Origin: Rhizorhabdus histidinilytica
GTDB lineage: Bacteria > Pseudomonadota > Alphaproteobacteria > Sphingomonadales > Sphingomonadaceae
NCBI RefSeq assembly: GCF_900167915.1
Contig: NZ_FUYM01000002.1
Coordinates: 310,001-374,000, forward strand
Length of the DNA stretch: 64,000 bases
Reading direction: 5' to 3'
Shown: in pieces, positions 16,965 through 25,706 of the stretch
Layout of the letters: each line of letters begins with the position of its first letter
Numbering within the stretch: the stretch's first letter is position 1
Notes under the pieces: generated by a model
What the model was told of the DNA's origin: nothing
Seen by the model: the letters and a program-made list of their open reading frames with translations, nothing else
Database searches by the model: none
Made by a program: the position numbers and the translations under genes

Positions 16965-18347
16965 ATGAGCCTCGTTGCCCCATCGACCCGCCGGCTCGGC
17001 CGGATGCTGCGGGCGCTGCTGGCCGCATCGCTCGCGCTGACGCTCACGGCGCAGCCGGTCATGGCCCAGTCGATCCTGCGCGACGCCGAGACCGAGGCCT
17101 ATCTCAAGGAAATCTCCGCCCCGATCGTCGCGGCGGCGGGGCTGCAGCCCGGCAATGTCGACATCGTCCTTGTCGGCGACAAGGAGATCAACGCCTTCGT
17201 CGCCGGTGGCCAGGCGGTCTATATCCATAGCGGCCTGATCGAGGCGGCCGACAACACCAACGAGATCCAGGGCGTGATCGCCCACGAAGTCGGCCATATC
17301 ACCGGCGGTCACGTCATCCGCTTCGGCGAAGGCGCACGGGGTGCCACCGGCATAACCCTGCTATCGCTGCTGCTCGGCGCGGCGGCGATGGCGGCGGGTT
17401 CGGCCGAAGCGGGCATGGGCGTGATGATGGCCGGGCAGCAGGCGGCGCTCGGCAAGTTCCTCGCCTTCAACCGGGTGCAGGAATCGAGCGCCGATGCCGC
17501 GGGCGTCGGTTTCCTCAACAAGGCCGGCATCTCGGGCAAGGGCATGCTCAGCTTCTTCCTGAAGCTGCGCAAGGAGGAGTATCGCTACGCGTCGACCTAT
17601 GCCGAGGTCGATCCGTTCATGCAGACCCACCCGATGTCGGGCGAGCGCGAGGCGACGCTGTCGGCCGACGTGTTGAAGTCGCCCGCTTACAACAACAAGA
17701 CCGATCCCGCGCTCGACGCGAAGTTCAAGCGGATCAAGGCCAAGCTGATCGGCTATATGGACGATCCGACCACGGCGCTGCGCAAATATCCCGAAAGCGA
17801 CCAGAGCGCCGCCGCCCATTATGCGCGTGCCTATGCCTGGCATCGCGGCGCCTATCCCGACAAGGCGGTCGAGGAGGTCGAGAAGCTCGTCGCCTCCGAT
17901 CCCAAGGACCCTTATTATCGCGAGTTGCAGGGCCAGATATTGCTCGAATCGGGCAAGCCCAAGGAGGCGATCGGACCGCTCAGGATCGCGGTGCAGGGAT
18001 CGCGTTCCTCGCCGTTGATCTCGTCGCTGCTCGGCCATGCCTTGCTCGCGACCGAGGACCCGGCGCTGGTGCCGGAGGCGCGCGACGTGCTCAAGGTCGC
18101 GGTCGCCCGCGATCGCGACAACCCCTTCGCCTGGTACACGCTCGGCATGGCCTATTCGCGGCTGGGCGATGAGCCACGCGCCCAGCTCGCCACGGCGGAG
18201 CGTTATGCGCTGCTCGGCAATGATCGGTTGGCGATGGCCAGCGCGGAGGCGGCGATGACGCGGATTCCACGCGGGACGCCCGATTACATCCGGGCGGAGG
18301 ATATCGCCTTGTCGGCACGGGCCGCGGCAAGCCAACGGAAGAAATGA
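16965..18347 (+). CDS. Periplasmic M48 metalloprotease with TPR-like repeats (BepA-like)
   Basis: A 460-residue protein. The start at 16965 has AGGAAAGG about 6 nt upstream and yields a signal peptide (about 15-35, ending VMAQS). The zinc site is HEVGH at 107-111, with a third ligand at E173 (FNRVQESSADAAG). Two hydrophobic segments lie between them. The C-terminal half (about 260-450) is a run of helical TPR-like repeats, for example AHYARAYAWHRG and NPFAWYTLGMAYSRLGD. This matches BepA/YfgC, which degrades or assists misfolded outer-membrane proteins such as LptD. It overlaps the DsbA-like gene by 4 bp. That suggests a shared role in envelope protein quality control, since BepA acts on LptD disulfide isomers. 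Confidence 0.9.
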   Translation: MSLVAPSTRRLGRMLRALLAASLALTLTAQPVMAQSILRDAETEAYLKEISAPIVAAAGLQPGNVDIVLVGDKEINAFVAGGQAVYIHSGLIEAADNTNEIQGVIAHEVGHITGGHVIRFGEGARGATGITLLSLLLGAAAMAAGSAEAGMGVMMAGQQAALGKFLAFNRVQESSADAAGVGFLNKAGISGKGMLSFFLKLRKEEYRYASTYAEVDPFMQTHPMSGEREATLSADVLKSPAYNNKTDPALDAKFKRIKAKLIGYMDDPTTALRKYPESDQSAAAHYARAYAWHRGAYPDKAVEEVEKLVASDPKDPYYRELQGQILLESGKPKEAIGPLRIAVQGSRSSPLISSLLGHALLATEDPALVPEARDVLKVAVARDRDNPFAWYTLGMAYSRLGDEPRAQLATAERYALLGNDRLAMASAEAAMTRIPRGTPDYIRAEDIALSARAAASQRKK

Positions 18348-19105
18348 TGATTCGCGATTTCATGACTCGGCACCGGCGCATCGCCGCGACGATCGGCGCG
18401 GGCTCCGCCGTGCTGATCGGCGTCGGCGCCGCCATGCTGGCCCACAGCCGCCGTGCGCCCGAGCCCCCGACCGACAAGGCTCGTATCGAGATGGTCGTGC
18501 GCGACTATATCCTCGCCCATCCCGAGATCATCCCGCAGGCGATCGAGAAGCTCCGCGACAAGCAGGGCAGGGATGCCTACGCCGCCAACAAGGCCGCGCT
18601 CGAGACGCCCTATGAATCGGCCTGGGCCGGCGACCGCAACGGCGACGTCACCCTCGTCATGTTCACCGACTATGCCTGCGGCTATTGCCGGTCGAGCCTG
18701 CCCGACATTGACCGGCTGCTCGCCGACGACCCGAAGCTGAAGGTCGTGTGGCGCGAGATCCCGATCCTCGGCCCCGGTAGCGAGATCGCCGCCAAGGCGA
18801 GCCTGGCGGCGGCGCGGCAGGGCGCCTTCCGGACCTTCCACGAACGGATGTTCGCGGCGGGGCGGCCCGACGGCGCCAAGGTGTCGGAGGTGCTCCGCTC
18901 GATGAAGCTCGACCTGGCGAAGGTGCAGCGCGACGTCGACAGCCCCGAAGTGATGGCCGAGTTGCGCAAGAACCTGGAACTGGCCGGCAGGATCGACGAT
19001 TCGCTGGCGACGCCGACCTTCCTGGTGAACGGGCAGATGCTGAAGGGTGCGGTCGGCTACGACGCACTCCGCCAGGCGATCGCCGAGGCGCGCAAGCGGG
19101 CTTAG
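18344..19105 (+). CDS. DsbA-family thioredoxin-fold oxidoreductase
   Basis: 253 residues. The N-terminus holds a membrane anchor or signal (about 14-33), a helical segment starting KARIEMVVRDYILAHPEIIPQAIEKL, and a DsbA/ScsC-like thioredoxin domain from about 100. The active site is C112-G-Y-C115, and the cis-proline loop is ATPTFLVNG near the end. It would oxidise or isomerise disulfides in the periplasm. The start overlaps the stop of the M48 protease gene (ATGA), so the two are translationally coupled. A partner DsbB or DsbD is not in the window. Confidence 0.9.
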   Translation: MMIRDFMTRHRRIAATIGAGSAVLIGVGAAMLAHSRRAPEPPTDKARIEMVVRDYILAHPEIIPQAIEKLRDKQGRDAYAANKAALETPYESAWAGDRNGDVTLVMFTDYACGYCRSSLPDIDRLLADDPKLKVVWREIPILGPGSEIAAKASLAAARQGAFRTFHERMFAAGRPDGAKVSEVLRSMKLDLAKVQRDVDSPEVMAELRKNLELAGRIDDSLATPTFLVNGQMLKGAVGYDALRQAIAEARKRA

Positions 19106-19120
19106 CTTAGGCTCACTGCC

Positions 19121-19215
19121 CGTCATCGCGGCGAAAGCCGGAATCTCACTGCCTATCCACCTTCGAGACGGAAAGGACGAAGAAAAGGGAGATCCCGGCT
19201 TTCGCCGGGATGACG
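19121..19215. repeat. Intergenic inverted repeat with 27-bp arms
   Basis: The left arm 19121-19147 and right arm 19189-19215 are complementary at 25 of 27 positions and are separated by 41 bp. Each arm also carries a GGCGAAAGCC-type core. It sits between convergent genes (DsbA-like + and DUF4112 -). This is the common sphingomonad GTCATCcCGGCGAAAGCCGGgATCTC palindrome family, likely a REP-type element that may also act as a two-way terminator. Confidence 0.75.
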
Positions 19216-19233
19216 AGGAATGGTCGTAGGCGT

Positions 19234-19677
19234 TCAGCGCCGCCGCACCACCCCGCCTTCGATCGTCGCGGTCGCCGGATGGTGGCGGTCGAGGTGCCGC
19301 TTGAGCAGCTTGAGGTTGCGGCTGTTCGAGCGGAAGAAGAAGTCGGGGATCGCGCCAACCCACGGGATCGCGCCGAGCAGCAGGTCGATCCCGACATTGC
19401 CGAACATCCGCGTCATCTGCCATTTCGACAGGCCGAGGTTGCGGGCTTCCCAGACCAGCCAGCTTCCCATCACCGCGCCGATCGCGGGGCCGACCACCGG
19501 GATCAGGTCGAGCATCACGTCGAGCCCCACCGGCCGGTTGAGCCCCGGGATAACGAACATGCGTTCGAGCAGGCCCTCCATCGCCTCGACCCGGCGGCGG
19601 ACCGAGGCGGGGTCGGTACCGACGCCGGGCAGCTTGTCGGCCAGGCTGTCGAAATCGGCCATGGTTGGGCGTTTCAT
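19234..19677 (-). CDS. DUF4112 membrane protein
   Basis: A 147-residue protein. I start it at 19677 (MKRPTMADFDSL) because GGAG lies about 8 nt upstream and the family begins here. The conserved core reads RRRVEAMEGLLERMFVIPGLNRPVGLDVMLDLIPVVGPAIGA, then MFGNVGIDLLLGAIPWVGAIPDFFFRSNSRNLKLL. Both contain a Gly/Pro-rich hydrophobic pair likely to be membrane-embedded. The function of DUF4112 proteins is unknown. The gene is 36 bp downstream of the substrate-binding protein pair on the same strand and could share their transcript. Confidence 0.85.
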   Translation of the reverse strand: MKRPTMADFDSLADKLPGVGTDPASVRRRVEAMEGLLERMFVIPGLNRPVGLDVMLDLIPVVGPAIGAVMGSWLVWEARNLGLSKWQMTRMFGNVGIDLLLGAIPWVGAIPDFFFRSNSRNLKLLKRHLDRHHPATATIEGGVVRRR

Positions 19678-19712
19678 CCGATCATCTCCACGATCCATGC
19701 AGCCTGATCGCA

Positions 19713-21200
19713 TCAGCGGCCATTTTGGTTCCCCAGCAGCGGCGCCAGCGGATGGACCGCTCGGGCATTGAGCTGGAAGCCGGTCAGGTCGGGCGCCGCC
19801 AGTGACCAGCGCAGCGGTTGCGCGATCGGGATGAACGGGGCGATCGCGGCCAGCCGCTGCTCGACCTCGCCGATCAGGTGCGCGCGGCGCGCAGGATCGG
19901 TCGCCGCGCGGGCAAGATCGAACGCCTTGTCGGCCTCCTCGCTGCAGGGACGGCCCTCGGCACAGAGGAAGTGGGCGAGATACCAGTCGGCCTGGTCGGC
20001 GGGGGCAACCTCGTCGATCAGCCGCAGGTCGGCGGCGTCGCGCGGGCCGACGCGGGTCGCATCGACGCCGATCGCCCACCATTGCCGGCGGATCGCGGCG
20101 AACAGGATCGCCGAGCCCGGGCCTTCGGGCATCGCGACGGCGATCCGTACCGGTCCGTCGCCGCCATGCTGGGCGCGCCAGATGCCGACGATCCGCCTGG
20201 CGGTCTGGACCCGGCTGTCGAACGCCTGCCGATCCGACCCGCGGACATTGGCGAAGGCCTGCGCCCAGAAAGGCCGGCTCGGCGCGGCGACGTCGGTCAG
20301 GCCGGGCGGCAGGATCGCCTGGGCCGGCCGCCACCCCGTCGCCCCCAGCGCGGCGCCGAGCGCGTCGCGATCGAGCGCCATCGACAGCGCCTGGCGGATC
20401 TCGGGCGCCATCGCCGGGGAGGAGGCGCGCCCTACCCGGAAGCCGAAGAGCCCGTTGGCGGGATCGACCTGCAGGTTGCGCGGCGGGACACCGGCGAGAC
20501 GGGTGTAGATGAAGTCGTTATAGCCGCCGCCGGTGACGAGCTGGATGTCGCCCTGGGCGAAACGCGCGACCGCCAGCGCGGCGCGCTCCCCGCGCAGGTG
20601 GATGCGCCGCTTGGCGAAGGCCTTCAACCGTTCGTCGTCGATCGCGTCGGCGACCGGTTTGGGGCGCAGGACGGTATGGCGCCCGACCGATCCGTCCACC
20701 AGCAGCGGACCGGTGCCGCCGCCGGCCGGCAGCGCATAAGCGGGTCGGGCGAGCAGCGCCAGCAGCTCGGGCCGCGGCGCCGACAGGCGGATCTCGATGA
20801 CCTCGGGAGTCACGGCCACGATCTCGCGTACCGCGTCGATGCGGATGCCGGGCGCCGCGTTGCGATAATGGCGGATCAGGCGGCGGAGCTGGACGGCGAT
20901 CCGATCGGCATCGGCCAGCTCATGGTCGAGCCGGAAGGTATAGTAGAGCCCGTCGTCGGAGATCGCCCAGCGGATCGCCAGTCCGGGTTCGACCTGGGCC
21001 GCCGCGTCGAGCCGTACCAGCCCTTGTGCGACCGCGCCGAGCAGCGCCGCATCGGCCTGGCGCGGTAGCCGGGACGCCGGATCGCGCAGCCGCGTCTCGC
21101 GCCCGATCACGCTGACCGAGACTTGTCCGCCGCGGTCGTTGCCGCCACAGCCGGCGAGCAGCAGCGCGGTCGACAACGCGATCAGGAGGGGCCGGTTCAT
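19713..21200 (-). CDS. Extracellular solute-binding lipoprotein, family 5 (second of a pair)
   Basis: 495 residues. The signal peptide ends in the lipobox LLLAGCGGN (Cys at about 18). The rest is a divergent SBP_bac_5 (OppA/DppA-like) fold. It has [17 protein letters not shown] near the N-terminus and [20 protein letters not shown] in the middle, the latter being the family hallmark equal to VRQAlnyAIDR. It should capture peptides or similar ligands in the periplasm. Its start overlaps the stop of the first SBP gene (ATGA). No permease or ATPase gene lies nearby, so the transporter it serves is unknown. It is more divergent than its partner. Confidence 0.8.
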   Translation of the reverse strand: MNRPLLIALSTALLLAGCGGNDRGGQVSVSVIGRETRLRDPASRLPRQADAALLGAVAQGLVRLDAAAQVEPGLAIRWAISDDGLYYTFRLDHELADADRIAVQLRRLIRHYRNAAPGIRIDAVREIVAVTPEVIEIRLSAPRPELLALLARPAYALPAGGGTGPLLVDGSVGRHTVLRPKPVADAIDDERLKAFAKRRIHLRGERAALAVARFAQGDIQLVTGGGYNDFIYTRLAGVPPRNLQVDPANGLFGFRVGRASSPAMAPEIRQALSMALDRDALGAALGATGWRPAQAILPPGLTDVAAPSRPFWAQAFANVRGSDRQAFDSRVQTARRIVGIWRAQHGGDGPVRIAVAMPEGPGSAILFAAIRRQWWAIGVDATRVGPRDAADLRLIDEVAPADQADWYLAHFLCAEGRPCSEEADKAFDLARAATDPARRAHLIGEVEQRLAAIAPFIPIAQPLRWSLAAPDLTGFQLNARAVHPLAPLLGNQNGR

Positions 21201-22726
21201 TTCAGGCTCAACGTCCAGCTCGGATGGGTGTTCGGTGCATTGTCGTGCCAGCCCACGACCCGCGGGGCAACCAGCGCGCGGCTGACATAATGATAAAGCG
21301 GGACCAGCGGCGCGTCGGCGACCAGGATCGCTTCGGCCGCGCGCATTGCCCGGGCGCGGGCGGCGGGATCGGCGATCGCCATCGCCCGGTCGAGCGCGCG
21401 ATCGAAGGCGGGGCTGGCATAGCCTGAATAGTTGAGCATCCCGGCGTCCGAACGGTGGACGGCGAGATAATTCTCGGGTGCGGCGACGTCGCCGATCCAG
21501 CCCGACCGGGCAAAGGCGAAGTCGCGGCGGCGCAGGCTGGCGAAGTGGAGCGAGGATTCGCTGTTGAGCAGATGCGCCCTGACCCCCAGCGGCCGCCACA
21601 TCGCCGCCATCGCCACCGCGACGCGGCGATGATCGGTGTCGCTGTTGAAGCGGATGTCGAAGCGGAGTGGATGACGCGGTCCATAACCTGCCTCCGCGAG
21701 CAGGCGCCGCGCTTCCGCGAACCGCCGTTCGGGGTTCCACGCCGCCCAGGCCGGGCGATAGGCGCCGGGCGCGCCCGCCACCGCCGGCGGGACCACGCCC
21801 CAGGCCGGCCGGGTGCCGAGCCCGATCAGCCGCTCGGCGATCCACCGGCGGTTGACCGCCAGCGACAGCGCGCGACGGACGCGGACGTCGTCGAACGGCG
21901 GGCGGGTGGTGTTGAACACGAAATAATAGCTGCCGTTGAACGGGGCGACATGCGCTGCCCCCGGCCGCCGCGCTTCGATCCAGGCGGCACGCGTCGGCGG
22001 GAAGTCGTTGGCGACATCGGCCTCGCCCGCGGCGAAGCTGCGCAGCGCGGTCAGCCGGTCGGTGACGGGGCGCCATTCGACGCCGGCGATCGGCGCCGCC
22101 CCGTCATGCCAATGGGGATTGGGATCGAGCCGAAGCCGCTCGTTGAGCCGCCATTCGGTCAGCCGATAGGGGCCCGACGTCACCAGCGGCCGCTCGCCCG
22201 TCCAGCCGTCGCCCACCCGCGCGATGCGGTGCATTGGCAGCGCCGCGAGCGACGGCAGCGCGAGCAACTGGGGTAGCGCCGGCATCGGCGCGCGGAGATG
22301 GACGATCACCGCCGGTCCTGCCGCCTCGATCCGGTCGATGTCGGCGAACAAGGCGGCGTTGGGGGAGGCGGTCGCAGGGGCGCGCAGCCGCGCGAACACC
22401 CGGACGAAGGTGCCGCCGTCGATGGGCGTCCCGTCCGAGAAGCGCAGGCCGGGCCGCAGCGGGAAACGCCAGGCGAGCCCGTTGGCGGAGACGGTCCAGC
22501 CGCTCGCCAGGCCCGGTTCGGCCTCGCCCATGCCGTTGATGCGGGTCAGCCCCTCGAACTGGTCCTGCCCGATCCTGATCGTGGCGAGGTCGGAGGATTT
22601 CTGCGGATCGAGTGTCTTCACCTCGTCATCGGCAAGCCGGACCAGCCGATCCGGCGGCAGCGGTGTGCGCGGCCCGTCATGGCAGGCGGCGAGCAGCAGG
22701 AGCAGGGGGAGGATCAGGCGGCGCAT
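21197..22726 (-). CDS. Extracellular solute-binding lipoprotein, family 5 (first of a pair)
   Basis: About 509 residues from the start at 22726, which gives [19 protein letters not shown] with a lipobox (LLAAC). An earlier in-frame ATG 19 codons upstream would bury the signal. SBP_bac_5 features are [56 protein letters not shown] and [22 protein letters not shown]. It is an oligopeptide-type binding protein attached to the inner membrane or periplasm. It forms a two-gene unit with the next SBP, and no ABC permease is linked. Two overlapping orphan SBP genes side by side is unusual. Confidence 0.85.
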   Translation of the reverse strand: MRRLILPLLLLLAACHDGPRTPLPPDRLVRLADDEVKTLDPQKSSDLATIRIGQDQFEGLTRINGMGEAEPGLASGWTVSANGLAWRFPLRPGLRFSDGTPIDGGTFVRVFARLRAPATASPNAALFADIDRIEAAGPAVIVHLRAPMPALPQLLALPSLAALPMHRIARVGDGWTGERPLVTSGPYRLTEWRLNERLRLDPNPHWHDGAAPIAGVEWRPVTDRLTALRSFAAGEADVANDFPPTRAAWIEARRPGAAHVAPFNGSYYFVFNTTRPPFDDVRVRRALSLAVNRRWIAERLIGLGTRPAWGVVPPAVAGAPGAYRPAWAAWNPERRFAEARRLLAEAGYGPRHPLRFDIRFNSDTDHRRVAVAMAAMWRPLGVRAHLLNSESSLHFASLRRRDFAFARSGWIGDVAAPENYLAVHRSDAGMLNYSGYASPAFDRALDRAMAIADPAARARAMRAAEAILVADAPLVPLYHYVSRALVAPRVVGWHDNAPNTHPSWTLSLK

Positions 22727-22777
22727 GGGCGACGGGATTTGGCCCGATGGGCGGGCAAGGCTCAACCCCAAATCACC

Positions 22778-22910
22778 CGTCATGCTGAACTTGTTTCAGC
22801 ATCTACCCAGCCAGTCAGGCTGGTCACGACAATGAGGCGGGCGTTCGCAGCAGGAACCCGATCGCCGAATCCAGCCTCCCGGTGGATGCTGAAACAAGTT
22901 CAGCATGACG
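22778..22910. repeat. Palindromic repeat, copy 1 (26-bp perfect arms)
   Basis: The left arm 22778-22803 and right arm 22885-22910 are perfect reverse complements. They carry CGTCATGCTGAAC and an internal ATGCTGAA/TTCAGCAT palindrome, and are 81 bp apart. The same arms recur at 44963-45096 with a different centre. Here the right arm ends 29 bp before the DUF885 start codon, so the repeat fills that gene's promoter or leader. Confidence 0.9.
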
Positions 22911-22939
22911 TCCCGGAAAGGATTTGCCACAGTCTCGCC

Positions 22940-24682
22940 ATGCATAAGCTCATGATCATCGCTGCTGCGGCGGCGCTCGTCGTCGCCCCCGCCTTCGCCA
23001 ATCCCGCCGACGACCGCTTCGACGCGCTGAGCGCGAAGGAATGGACCTGGCGGCAGCAGAGCTTCCAGAGCGAGGAATCGAACAAGGGTGGCATCCCGAA
23101 GCATCTGCCCGATGAGAGCCTCGCGACCCAACAGGCGCGGCTCGCCACCTGGACCGACACGCTGAAGCAGCTCGACGCAATCCGCCCTACCGACCTGTCG
23201 CCCGGCAAGCAGGAGGATTATGGGGTCTATCGCGCGCAGATCGAGACGCTGCTCGACGCGCAGCGCTTCCGCGATTTCGAGAAGCCGCTGAACTCGGACA
23301 GCAGCTTCTGGGCCGATCTCGGCTATTATGCGCGCCAGCCGATCCGCACCGAGGCGGATGCGCGGGCGATGCTGTCGATGATGGCCGACATCCCGCGCTA
23401 TTTCAGCCAGAACATCGCCAATATGCGCGCCGGCCTGAAGCGCGGATTCACCCCGCCCAGGGTGATCATGAAGGACCGCGAGCAGTCGATCGCGCTGGTC
23501 GCCGAGGCGAAATCGCCGCGCGACACGCTGTGGTTCGAGCCGTTCGCGAACCTCCCCGCCACGATCCCGGCAGCGCGGCAGGAGGCGTTGCGCGGCGAGG
23601 CCGGGGCGCTGATCCGCGATCGGATCATTCCCGCCTATGCCGATCTGCTCGCCTTCATGCGCAAGGATTATCTGCCGCATCTGCGCGAGGGGCTGGCGGC
23701 CGAGGGCTGGCCCGACGGCAAGGCCTATTATCGCGCGCAGATACGTGCCTACACCACGCTCGACCTGCCGCCCGAGGAGATCCATCGCATCGGCCTCGCC
23801 GAGGTCGCGAAGATCCGCGCGCAGATGGACGCGATCATGAAGGAGGTGAAGTTCCAGGGCGACTTCCCGTCCTTCCTCCATTTCCTGCGCACCGATCCGC
23901 AATTCTATGTGAAGACTCCGCAGGCGCTGCTCGACCGCGCCGCCTGGACCGCCAAGCGCTTCGACGGCGTGGCCGCGCGCTGGTTCGGGCGGATGCCGCG
24001 CGGGCGCTTCGGGATCGTGCCGGTGCCGGCCGACATCGCCCCCTATTACACCGCCGGGCGCGGCGGGCAGGACCGCTACCTGCTCAACACCTACGACCTG
24101 CCGTCGCGCCCGCTGTTCCAGCTCACCGCGCTGACCCTCCACGAATCGGCGCCGGGGCATAGCTGGCAGACATCGATGGCCGCCGAGAATGAGGACCGGC
24201 CCGATTGGCGGCGCTACACCTATGTCTCGGCCTATGGCGAGGGCTGGGCGCTCTATTGCGAGAAGCTGGGTGTCGAGATGGGGATGTACGACACGCCCTA
24301 TGAGCGTTTCGGCATGCTGAGCTACCAGATGTGGCGCGCGGCGCGGCTGGTGATCGACACCGGCATTCATTCGAAGGGCTGGACCCGCGAGCAGGGGATC
24401 GCCTTCCTCCGCGACAACAGCGCGCTCAGCGAGCATGAGATCACCACCGAAGTCGACCGCTATATCGGCTGGCCGGGACAGGCGCTCTCCTACTATCTCG
24501 GCCAGCTCCAGATCGAGAAGGAGCGCGCCCGCGCCAAGGCGGCGCTGGGCGACCGGTTCGACATCCGCGCCTTCCACGACATGGTGCTGTCGCTGGGATC
24601 GGTGCCGCTGCCGGTCCTCACCACCCGCACCGACCGCTTCATCGCCGAGGGCGGCAAGGGGCCCTGGCCGCTGTCCAACTGA
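22940..24682 (+). CDS. DUF885 family protein (putative zinc metallopeptidase)
   Basis: A 580-residue secreted protein. I start it at 22940 because it gives a clean signal peptide (MHKLMIIAAAAALVVAPAFA). The family signature HESAPGH is at 401-407 and is followed by YGEGWALYCEKLGVEMGMY. The His-Glu-x-x-x-x-His pattern with a downstream Glu-Gly-Trp resembles a zinc peptidase site, and DUF885 is related to carboxypeptidase-like folds. Periplasmic peptide hydrolysis is plausible and fits the neighbouring peptide-binding lipoproteins, but this is inference. A palindromic repeat lies immediately upstream. Confidence 0.85.
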   Translation: MHKLMIIAAAAALVVAPAFANPADDRFDALSAKEWTWRQQSFQSEESNKGGIPKHLPDESLATQQARLATWTDTLKQLDAIRPTDLSPGKQEDYGVYRAQIETLLDAQRFRDFEKPLNSDSSFWADLGYYARQPIRTEADARAMLSMMADIPRYFSQNIANMRAGLKRGFTPPRVIMKDREQSIALVAEAKSPRDTLWFEPFANLPATIPAARQEALRGEAGALIRDRIIPAYADLLAFMRKDYLPHLREGLAAEGWPDGKAYYRAQIRAYTTLDLPPEEIHRIGLAEVAKIRAQMDAIMKEVKFQGDFPSFLHFLRTDPQFYVKTPQALLDRAAWTAKRFDGVAARWFGRMPRGRFGIVPVPADIAPYYTAGRGGQDRYLLNTYDLPSRPLFQLTALTLHESAPGHSWQTSMAAENEDRPDWRRYTYVSAYGEGWALYCEKLGVEMGMYDTPYERFGMLSYQMWRAARLVIDTGIHSKGWTREQGIAFLRDNSALSEHEITTEVDRYIGWPGQALSYYLGQLQIEKERARAKAALGDRFDIRAFHDMVLSLGSVPLPVLTTRTDRFIAEGGKGPWPLSN

Positions 24683-24787
24683 GCGCGTGGGACGGCCCGG
24701 CCGAAAAATCCGCCGAAATCCGCGAAGGTCGGCTGCCGTTCAGAAGGATCGTGGTAGCGGAGCCCGGTTTTCTGAGCGGAGGAAAGA

Positions 24788-25705
24788 TTGAAGCGCATCC
24801 TCTGGGCGACGGTGATCCTGTCGGCGGGCAGCCCGGCGGCGGCCGCGCCCCTTCCCGATCCGGTACGGGCGATGATCGAGACGGCGCTCGCCACGGACGA
24901 GCCACAGACCATCGCCGCGGTGATCGCCGTCGCGAAACGCGCCAACCCCGACAGCGTCGCCGAGATCGAGGCGATGACCGCCGACCATGAACGCGACCTG
25001 GCCGCCAAGGCCCGGGCGAAGGCCGACGCCGAGCGCGAGCGGCTCGCCTCGGCCGGCGTCTTCTCGCTGTGGACCGGGCAGGTCGAGCTCGGCGGAAGCT
25101 GGTCGACCGGCAATTCGCGGACGCTGGGCCTCTATGGCGGGGCGAAGCTGAAGCGGTCCGGCCTCGACTGGCAGCACGACCTGTCGCTGCGGGTCGACTA
25201 TCAGGAGACCGACGGGCAGACCACGACCGAGCGCGCCGTCGCCGCCTGGCAGCCGCGCTACAAGATCAGCCCGAGCTATTACGCCTACGGCCTCACCCAA
25301 TATGAGCATGACCGCTTCCTCGGCTATCAGCATCGTCTGACCGCCGGCGCCGGCCTGGGCGTGGTGGCGGTGAACAATTCCAGGCTGCGGCTCGAATTCG
25401 ATGCCGGTCCCGCCGTCCGCTATACGAGCTTCTATGACGGTGCGCCCGACGAGCAGCGGCTGGCGGGGCGCGGTGGCCTCAACATGAAATGGACGCCCTG
25501 GCCGCGCCTCACCCTGGCGCAGGAACTGGCCGTCTATGTCGAGAAGGAGAATACGACGGCGGCCTCGACCACGTCGATCGAGACGCTGCTGTTCGGGCCG
25601 CTGAAGGGCCGGCTGTCCTATGCCGTCCAATATGAGCGCGACGCGCCGCCCGACCAGAAGCGGACCGACACCGTGTCGCGCGCGTCGCTGGTCTACAGCT
25701 TCTGA
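24788..25705 (+). CDS. DUF481 outer-membrane beta-barrel protein
   Basis: 305 residues. The start codon is TTG, supported by GGAGGAAAG just upstream. A signal peptide (about 1-20) is followed by a helical, charged region (about 55-90, AAKARAKADAERERLA) and a DUF481 barrel (about 95-305) starting WTGQVELGGSWSTGNSRTLGLYGGAKL. It ends in an aromatic residue (LVYSF), as expected for BAM-assembled barrels. Homologues are called salt-induced outer-membrane proteins, and their function is unclear. It converges on the MFS gene with a gap of a single base. Confidence 0.85.
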   Translation: MKRILWATVILSAGSPAAAAPLPDPVRAMIETALATDEPQTIAAVIAVAKRANPDSVAEIEAMTADHERDLAAKARAKADAERERLASAGVFSLWTGQVELGGSWSTGNSRTLGLYGGAKLKRSGLDWQHDLSLRVDYQETDGQTTTERAVAAWQPRYKISPSYYAYGLTQYEHDRFLGYQHRLTAGAGLGVVAVNNSRLRLEFDAGPAVRYTSFYDGAPDEQRLAGRGGLNMKWTPWPRLTLAQELAVYVEKENTTAASTTSIETLLFGPLKGRLSYAVQYERDAPPDQKRTDTVSRASLVYSF

Positions 25706-25706
25706 T

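Noticed and set aside
15873-17312. Long minus-strand frame of 479 codons opposite rne
   Set aside because: It is antisense to the Glu/Ala/Arg-rich tail of RNase E. The product is Arg/Pro-rich with no recognisable fold, a usual shadow in GC-rich DNA.
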